Below, one piece after another: positions 6,498 through 10,705 of a stretch of DNA of 10,705 nucleotides. The position numbers and the translations under genes are program-made. The first letter of the stretch is position 1. Every line of letters begins with the position of its first letter. Source of the stretch: Blastocatellia bacterium (GTDB taxonomy: Bacteria > Acidobacteriota > Blastocatellia > Pyrinomonadales > Pyrinomonadaceae). The stretch spans positions 1 to 10,705 of the forward strand of contig JACDAK010000257.1 in the NCBI GenBank assembly GCA_013695495.1, written 5' to 3'. The notes beneath the pieces were generated by a model. That model saw only the letters and a list, made by a program, of their open reading frames with translations. It had not been told where the DNA came from and did not search any database.

Positions 6498-7776
6498 TTG
6501 CAGCCTCCTTTGTGCGGATCGCGACGGCACGGCGGTGAGCCTCGAGTCCTTCTGCCGCCGCCATCGCCTCAATCGCCGGCCCGATGGAGCGAAGCCCGTC
6601 GGGCGAGAGGCGTTGGAACGTGATCTTTCTAACAAAGCTGTCGGCCGAGACGCCGCTGTATGCCCGCGCGTGGCCGCCGGTGGGCAGTGTGTGGTTTGTG
6701 CCGGAGGCGTAATCCCCGGCGCTCTCGCACGAGTAATTGCCGATGAAGACCGAGCCCGCGTTGACCACCATCGACGCAGCAGCGTCGGAATCGGCAAGTG
6801 CGAGGATGAGGTGTTCGGGGGCGTATTGGTTGATGAGCGTCATAGCCTCGGCGGCGTCGCGGACAACAATTGCGCGCGACGCGGCGAGAGCGGCTCGTGC
6901 CGCCGCGTGCCGCGGCAGATCTGCGAGCTGCACCTCGACCTCTGCCAGCGTTTCTGCGATGACGCTTTCGCTTGTGCTGATCAAAAGCACCTGGCTGTCG
7001 CCGCCGTGTTCGGCCTGTGAGAGAAGATCGGCGGCGACGAAACGCGGTACGCAGGTTTCGTCTGCGACGACGGCGACCTCGGACGGGCCGGCGGGCATAT
7101 CGATAGCGGTCTCGACGGACACGATCTGCTTTGCACGCGTTACCCACTGGTTGCCGGGGCCGAAGATCTTGTCGACCTTTGGCACCGATTCGGTTCCGAA
7201 AGCCATTGCGGCAATTGCCTGCGCCCCGCCGGCTTTGAAAACCTTCGTTATGCCGCAGAGCCGCGCGGCGTAGAGCGTTGCATCGGCGACGGCCCCGCCG
7301 GGTGCTGGTGTACAGAGGACAACCTCCGAACATCCCGCGATGGCGGCGGGCACGCCGAGCATCAGAACTGTCGAAAAGAGCGGCGCCGTCCCGCCGGGAA
7401 CGTAAAGCCCGACGCGTTCGATCGCGACGGTCCGCCGCCAGCATTCGACACCGGGCGACGTTTCGATAGGGTCATGGTCAGCATCGAGTTGCGCAGCGTG
7501 AAAACGCTCGATGTTCGTGCGTGCGACGTTGATCGCGGCTTTGAGTTCGGCAGGGACGCGAGCCTCTGCTGTTTCGAATTCCTCCTCCGTAACCGTCAGC
7601 TGATCCAGCTCCGCTCCGTCAAATTCGGCGGCGAAGCGAACCAGCGCCGCGTCGCCCTCCGTTCGAACTGCGGACAAGATCGCACGCACGCGGGTGTCGA
7701 TGCCTTCGGTGTCGAAAGCCGGACGCTGTAATGCCTCCGTCAGCTCTCCCCTGTTTGGAAACTTGATAACTTTCAT
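6481..7776 (-). CDS. hisD: Histidinol dehydrogenase
   Basis: This 431-residue zinc enzyme oxidises histidinol to histidine in two NAD-dependent steps, the last reaction of the pathway. Signature stretches are GLYVPGGTAPLFSTVLML (123-140), KIFGPGN (203-209), DMPAGPSE (226-233) and GDYASGTNH (354-362). Zinc ligands correspond to Q254, H257, D355 and H414, and the catalytic pair is E321-H322; all are shifted by five from the E. coli numbers (259, 262, 360, 419, 326, 327), so the enzyme should be active. It starts four bases after the hisG stop with only a weak GGGT as ribosome binding site, which suggests coupling. Confidence 0.97.
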   Translation of the reverse strand: MKVIKFPNRGELTEALQRPAFDTEGIDTRVRAILSAVRTEGDAALVRFAAEFDGAELDQLTVTEEEFETAEARVPAELKAAINVARTNIERFHAAQLDADHDPIETSPGVECWRRTVAIERVGLYVPGGTAPLFSTVLMLGVPAAIAGCSEVVLCTPAPGGAVADATLYAARLCGITKVFKAGGAQAIAAMAFGTESVPKVDKIFGPGNQWVTRAKQIVSVETAIDMPAGPSEVAVVADETCVPRFVAADLLSQAEHGGDSQVLLISTSESVIAETLAEVEVQLADLPRHAAARAALAASRAIVVRDAAEAMTLINQYAPEHLILALADSDAAASMVVNAGSVFIGNYSCESAGDYASGTNHTLPTGGHARAYSGVSADSFVRKITFQRLSPDGLRSIGPAIEAMAAAEGLEAHRRAVAIRTKEAANELSA

Positions 7777-7780
7777 ATTG

Positions 7781-8647
7781 CTACCCGATCATCTGATCTA
7801 TCGAAAGCACGAGAATGCCCTCGGCCCCGGCGGCCTTTAGCCGTTCGACAATGTTCCAGTGGTCCGCTGCCCCTATGACCGAATGGACGGAGCTCCAACC
7901 GGCCTCAGCCAGCGGCATAACGGTCGGGCTTTTTATGCCGGGGAGCAGTTTTACCACCTCAGCCAGCTTTTCGTTTGGAGCGTTGAGCAAGATGTATTTG
8001 TTGCGGGCGGCGGCACCGACGGCACGGATGCGGAACAGGAGCGAGGCGAAGATCGCTTCGAGTTCGGCGTCGAGTTCACGCCGGCGGACGAGCACTGCTT
8101 CGGACATCATGACGGTTTCAACCTCGGTCAAGCCATTGGTGAGCAGGGTGCTGCCCGAGCTGACGAGGTCGCAGACCGCATCCGTAAGGCCGATGCCGGG
8201 GGCGATCTCGACCGAACCACTGATGGTGTGTATCTCAGCCTCGACGTTGTGTTGACACAGGTGGCGGCCAAGAATGTTGGGATAGCTGGTGGCGATGCGT
8301 TTACCGGCCAGATCGGCGAGAGATGTGTAAGCGTCACCGCGGGGGACAGCGATGGACAGGCGGCATTTGCCGAACCCGAGCCGCTCTACGATGTCGGTGT
8401 TCGACCCTGATTCCTCAAGGATGTTTTCGCCGACGATGCCTACATCGGCCACACCGTCCTCGATATAGCGTGGGATGTCGTCATCACGGAGGAAAAATAT
8501 CTCGAGCGGAAAGTCGCGGGCCGTCGATCGCAGCTTGCCGAGACCGTTATCGAACCCAACGTCGCACCGCCTGAGGAGTCCGACAGAGCTTTCGCTGAGC
8601 CGCCCCGACCGCTGCACCGCAATTCTTAAATTTCGAGTTTTACGCAT
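7781..8647 (-). CDS. hisG: ATP phosphoribosyltransferase, long (HisG-L) form
   Basis: This 288-residue enzyme joins ATP and PRPP in the first, committed step. The catalytic lobes show RIAVQRSGRLS (8-18) and GIVGENILEE (70-79); the PRPP loop is in GLTDAVCDLVSSGSTL (153-168). The region from about residue 215 to the end is the ACT-like regulatory domain of the long form, which binds histidine for feedback inhibition, so no HisZ partner is needed. The ATG at 8647 fits the family N-terminus, but no ribosome binding site is at the usual distance: seven T, the U tract of the attenuator, come directly before it. The only AAGGA is about 20 bases upstream and lies inside the hairpin. Confidence 0.96.
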   Translation of the reverse strand: MRKTRNLRIAVQRSGRLSESSVGLLRRCDVGFDNGLGKLRSTARDFPLEIFFLRDDDIPRYIEDGVADVGIVGENILEESGSNTDIVERLGFGKCRLSIAVPRGDAYTSLADLAGKRIATSYPNILGRHLCQHNVEAEIHTISGSVEIAPGIGLTDAVCDLVSSGSTLLTNGLTEVETVMMSEAVLVRRRELDAELEAIFASLLFRIRAVGAAARNKYILLNAPNEKLAEVVKLLPGIKSPTVMPLAEAGWSSVHSVIGAADHWNIVERLKAAGAEGILVLSIDQMIG

Positions 8648-8693
8648 AAAAAAATGGCACGAATATCCTTGAAACTTATTTCAAGTTCGCGCC
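8648..8693 (-). terminator. his attenuator terminator hairpin
   Basis: On the minus strand, GGCGCGAA (8693-8686) pairs with TTCGTGCC (8663-8656) in eight pairs with one G-U, and CTTGAAA (8685-8679) pairs with TTTCAAG (8674-8668) in seven pairs around the loop TAAG. A four-base bulge GATA separates the two stems on the 3' side. One A and then seven T (8654-8648) follow, ending exactly at the hisG ATG. This is a long, convincing intrinsic terminator placed before a start codon, as expected of an attenuator. The structure was paired by hand. Confidence 0.88.
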
Positions 8694-8723
8694 TGTTTCT
8701 GTAACTAGATTTAAAGTGTTAGA

Positions 8724-8807
8724 TCAATCAGCGCGACGATGGTGGTGTTTCGCGTGATGGTGGTGGAGATGAAGATGTGACGAAAGTTTCTGCATCAGTA
8801 GCAACAT
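8724..8807 (-). CDS. hisL: his operon leader peptide
   Basis: A 27-residue frame upstream of hisG carries nine His codons: H11, H13, a run of four at 15-18 and a run of three at 21-23, then RRAD and a TGA stop. Chance is an implausible explanation for this density directly before the first his gene. Its translation would sense charged tRNA-His; the peptide itself needs no function. Two starts are possible: ATG at 8807 (27 residues) or ATG at 8795 (23 residues). Neither has a Shine-Dalgarno sequence; both keep all His codons. If the weak promoter proposed here is right, the second ATG is the likely start, only a few bases from the 5' end of the RNA. Confidence 0.9.
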   Translation of the reverse strand: MLLLMQKLSSHLHLHHHHAKHHHRRAD

Positions 8808-8834
8808 TGTGCACAGCGGGGAGGGGAAAAGCAA
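8806..8834 (-). promoter_or_regulatory. Possible his promoter
   Basis: TTGCTT (8834-8829) and CACAAT (8811-8806) are spaced by 17 bases. Both hexamers are weak matches, and the -10 overlaps the first possible hisL ATG; it would start transcription near 8799, just before the second ATG at 8795. No better pair was found further upstream, but a promoter of another type cannot be excluded. Confidence 0.3.
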
Positions 8835-8841
8835 GGGGGGG
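8818..8841 (+). other. G-rich tract (possible G-quadruplex) in the his promoter region
   Basis: The plus strand has runs of four, four and seven G separated by A and AAAAGCAA. The run of seven could supply two of the four G tracts of an intramolecular quadruplex. It lies on the template strand for his transcription, within the spacer of the possible his promoter. A role is not shown. Confidence 0.4.
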
Positions 8842-9041
8842 AAGTCAGTAGTCATCCCCGAATCCTTACCTTTGTCCCCGCTTCACCGACACGGGCCGCC
8901 ATTATGTTCGGCCTCGAGACATCTGCGGCAAGAGCTCACGGAGCGTATGGACGGAAGGTGGTGGATGCATCTTCGCGGATTCGAAGCGATGCGGTCCCCA
9001 ACGTCGCCAACTCTGAACACTCCGCCATCTCGCACTCCGCA
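8842..9041. other. Divergent intergenic region without a recognised gene
   Basis: About 200 bases between the his leader and the flippase promoter. Short open frames cross it but none has a ribosome binding site or recognisable content. It holds one imperfect hairpin (8967-8992); otherwise I see nothing I can name. It may contain operators or the true his promoter. Confidence 0.5.
8967..8992. repeat. Imperfect inverted repeat
   Basis: GCAT-CTTCG pairs with CGAAG-(CG)-ATGC around the loop CGGATT: nine base pairs with a two-base bulge. No T tract follows on either strand, so it is not an intrinsic terminator. It could be an operator-like site or the remains of a coding sequence. Confidence 0.4.
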
Positions 9042-9071
9042 TTGACACCCCGCCCGCCTAATCAATAAACT
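9042..9071 (+). promoter_or_regulatory. Promoter of the flippase gene
   Basis: TTGACA (9042-9047) followed after 18 bases by TAAACT (9066-9071). Six bases later comes the GTG at 9078, so the predicted transcription start falls on the start codon. The stretch after the -35 (TTGACACCCCGCCCGC) closely resembles the trp promoter on the other strand (TTGACACCGCCCGC). Confidence 0.6.
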
Positions 9072-9077
9072 CATCTC

Positions 9078-10631
9078 GTGACGCCGCTTTCCACAGCCGA
9101 CCCGATAACCGAGCCGATAAAACAGCCGCCTTCCACAGCCGGAATGACGACCAAGGTCGTCAAGGGCTCGATATGGACGTTGGCTGGTAATGTCGCGCCG
9201 CTGGCCGTCTCGCTTGTGGCAACGCCTTTCGTCATTCGGCTGCTCGGGGCCGAGGGGTATGGCGTTTATATCTTGATCGGACTGATCCCGGCGTATCTCG
9301 GCTTTGCTGATTTCGGCATGTCCATGGCATCGACGAAGTTCGGCAGCGAGGCCTATGCCGAAGGCGACGAAGACAAAGAAGCACGAATCGTCCGCACCGC
9401 CGCGCTCATCGCGCTTCTTACGTCGGTCCCCATCGCGGGCCTGCTCATGATCTTCGCCGGCTCCATCATCGGCCTCTTCAACGTCCCCGCCGAATACCTC
9501 AGCGAAGCCACGCTCGCCCTTCGCCTCGCCGCTGTAACGTTCGTAATCAACATCCTCTGCGGCATATTCAATACTCCCCAACTTGCCCGCTTGCGAATGG
9601 ACCTAAACACATTCATCAACGCGAGCTCACGCATCCTAGGGCTCATCGCAACCCCCATAGTCCTCTACCTAGGCTACGGAATCGTAGGCGCCATATCCGT
9701 CCTCCTAACCGCCAGCCTCCTAACTCTAACCGGCCACCTAATAGTTTCCCACCGACTACTTCCTCATTTGATCGGCGCAACCATTGAAACGAGGATTCTT
9801 CGTACTATGTCAAAGTTCGGCGGAGCTCTGGTTGTCGGTGCGATAGCGGCCGCGCTGTTAGTAAACGCCGAAAAGGGAATGCTTGCGGCAGTAGTTTCGG
9901 CTCGGGATCTTGCATTCTACTCGGTAGCATTCACATTGGCGGGAATGATCACATTATTCTCGGGTTCGATGATACAGTCACTGATCCCGGCATTCTCACA
10001 GTTGCAGACTGACGAAAAAAAGGGACAATTGAAATCTATATACTCCCGAGGAATTCGCCTAAGCTTGGTCTGGGTCATACCGGCGATGGTCTTGCTCGCA
10101 TTAGTTGCAAAGCCTTTCTTTACTATCTGGGCCGGCCCAGAATTCGGTGAAAACAGCGTTTGGCCGTTGTACATGCTACTTGCGGGACTAGTATTTAATA
10201 TCCTTGCGTACGTTCCTCACTCAGTAATTTTGTCCTTCGGACGCAGCGATCTTTTAGCCAAGATATATTGGATCGAACTAGTTCCTTACATAGCTGCCGT
10301 TTGGTTTTTAGCCGATCGATTCGGAGCTGTTGGAGCTGCCGCCGCCTGGACAGGACGAGTTGTGTTCGATGCTTTCATCCAGTTTTATTTTGCGAAGAAG
10401 ATAGCCGGTGTCGAAAGCGGCATCAAAAGGCTTCCGATCTTTGTACTAGCGACAGCAACAATGATGGCACCGTTAGTCTTTCTAATGGCGTTCGACAGCC
10501 TCTCTCCGATCATGGCCGGATTAACATTGGCATGCCTAGCGGTTTATATTTTTGCCGTTAGTCGTTCTATCATTGAAAAAAGCGAACTGGCTTGGTTTGC
10601 TGAGAAACTGAGGGCAAGATTCGCCGTCTAG
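9078..10631 (+). CDS. Membrane flippase of the polysaccharide-exporter (Wzx / MOP) type
   Basis: A 517-residue integral membrane protein with about 12-14 hydrophobic segments from residue 35 to 510, of the MATE-like MOP superfamily. Early IWTLAGNVAPLAVSL and RLLGAEGYGVYILI (near 33-68) are typical of O-antigen or exopolysaccharide repeat-unit flippases, which move lipid-linked sugars across the inner membrane. The substrate cannot be told from sequence. The GTG at 9078 fits a promoter giving a leaderless mRNA; an in-frame ATG at 9144 is the alternative, also without a ribosome binding site. The first 22 residues are Pro/Thr/Ser-rich and contain a small duplication. Composition shifts from about 65% GC (9421-9480, counted) to about 45% (10021-10080, counted), with many CTA and ATA codons near 9600-9760, suggesting a mosaic or transferred gene. 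Confidence 0.85.
   Translation: MTPLSTADPITEPIKQPPSTAGMTTKVVKGSIWTLAGNVAPLAVSLVATPFVIRLLGAEGYGVYILIGLIPAYLGFADFGMSMASTKFGSEAYAEGDEDKEARIVRTAALIALLTSVPIAGLLMIFAGSIIGLFNVPAEYLSEATLALRLAAVTFVINILCGIFNTPQLARLRMDLNTFINASSRILGLIATPIVLYLGYGIVGAISVLLTASLLTLTGHLIVSHRLLPHLIGATIETRILRTMSKFGGALVVGAIAAALLVNAEKGMLAAVVSARDLAFYSVAFTLAGMITLFSGSMIQSLIPAFSQLQTDEKKGQLKSIYSRGIRLSLVWVIPAMVLLALVAKPFFTIWAGPEFGENSVWPLYMLLAGLVFNILAYVPHSVILSFGRSDLLAKIYWIELVPYIAAVWFLADRFGAVGAAAAWTGRVVFDAFIQFYFAKKIAGVESGIKRLPIFVLATATMMAPLVFLMAFDSLSPIMAGLTLACLAVYIFAVSRSIIEKSELAWFAEKLRARFAV
9083..9141 (+). repeat. Short direct repeat in the flippase 5' end
   Basis: A 17-base unit at 9083-9099 recurs at 9125-9141 with one mismatch (core TTCCACAGCCG). 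The distance is 42 bases, 14 codons, so the reading frame is kept and the protein repeats a P-x-S-T-A motif. It lies before the first membrane segment and just before the alternative ATG. Confidence 0.7.
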
Positions 10632-10635
10632 CTAA

Positions 10636-10705
10636 ATGGAATTGACCAACGATCCTTACAAAAGCCTATCTACCGAATATCAGGACAAAATCGGTGGGTA
10701 TTACG
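10636..10705 (+). CDS. Start of an unidentified gene after the flippase (partial)
   Basis: An ATG four bases after the flippase stop opens a frame that stays open to the window end: 23 codons, beginning MELTNDPYKSLSTEYQDKIG. The tight spacing suggests one operon with the flippase. No strong ribosome binding site is visible. In polysaccharide clusters such a neighbour is often a glycosyltransferase or methyltransferase, but this fragment is too short to name. Confidence 0.5.
   Translation, partial: MELTNDPYKSLSTEYQDKIGGYY

Larger units (their letters stand above)
8648..8807 (-). promoter_or_regulatory. his leader: ribosome-mediated transcription attenuator
   Basis: Besides the hisL peptide and the terminator, two alternative pairings are visible. 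Segment 1, CGCGA (8754-8750), pairs with segment 2, TCGCG (8736-8732), looping out the last three His codons. Segment 2 extended, GTCGCGCT (8737-8730), can instead pair with GGCGCGAAC (8693-8685) in eight pairs including one U-G, with A8687 bulged; this destroys the outer terminator stem. A ribosome stalled in the first His block covers segment 1 and frees segment 2 for antitermination. A ribosome that reaches the TGA at 8726-8724 covers segment 2, so the terminator forms. This is the classical his control logic. Confidence 0.87.

Noticed and set aside
6498..6797. 100-codon upstream extension of hisC
   Set aside because: It lies wholly inside hisD, is Arg/Ser-rich without HisC similarity, and the ATG at 6497 has a perfect AAGGAGG.
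8668..8685. CTTGAAA-TAAG-TTTCAAG as a stand-alone terminator
   Set aside because: This perfect hairpin is AT-rich and 13 bases from the T tract; it makes sense as the inner part of the longer his terminator together with GGCGCGAA/TTCGTGCC.
8809..9045. Plus-strand 78-codon frame upstream of the flippase
   Set aside because: No ribosome binding site, no recognisable content, and it overlaps the his leader region and G tracts; the His-rich reading on the other strand explains this DNA better.
8883..9581. Minus-strand open frame of 232 codons overlapping the flippase start
   Set aside because: Charged, repetitive, low-complexity translation antisense to the flippase membrane segments; no start signal. 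It looks like a mirror of GC-rich coding sequence.

Overview
The window holds a complete histidine biosynthesis operon and a tryptophan gene on the minus strand, and the start of an envelope-polysaccharide region on the plus strand. Read in transcription order (right to left) the minus strand carries hisL (leader peptide), hisG, hisD, hisC, hisB (phosphatase-dehydratase fusion), hisH, hisA, hisF, hisIE (fusion), then trpL (leader peptide), trpE and the first codons of one more gene. The plus strand carries a flippase of the Wzx/MATE-like type at 9078-10631 and the start of another gene that runs off the window. No tRNA, rRNA, CRISPR array or insertion sequence was seen.

The eight his genes cover all ten steps from PRPP and ATP to histidine. 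They are packed with gaps of 3-4 bases or overlaps of 1-23 bases, in the order known from enterobacteria (GDCBHAFI). TrpE starts tryptophan synthesis from chorismate, so the cluster joins two pathways that both draw on PRPP.

The most interesting content lies in two stretches without long genes. Each codes for a short leader peptide rich in the amino acid made by the genes behind it. The peptide before hisG has nine His codons in 27 residues. The peptide before trpE has a Trp-Gln-Trp-Trp block. Each is followed by an intrinsic terminator whose U tract directly touches the ATG of hisG or trpE, and by hand I can pair a competing antiterminator and a pre-emptor hairpin in each. This is the layout of ribosome-mediated transcription attenuation, present twice in one cluster. 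The trp leader also has its own near-consensus promoter inside the end of hisIE, placed so that transcription should begin at or next to the A of the leader ATG (a leaderless mRNA).

The flippase is divergent from hisG and separated by about 430 bases that hold hisL and both promoter regions. Its promoter resembles the trp one and also puts the predicted transcription start on the start codon. Its base composition changes along the gene, from GC-rich to clearly AT-richer.

Organism: a GC-rich bacterium. HisB lacks the zinc-binding cysteines of the E. coli enzyme and looks like the Bacteroidota-type fusion as I remember it, while the composition is GC-rich. I would guess an Acidobacteriota-like (Blastocatellia-type) or other Fibrobacterota/Bacteroidota-related lineage, with low confidence; the sequence alone does not settle it.
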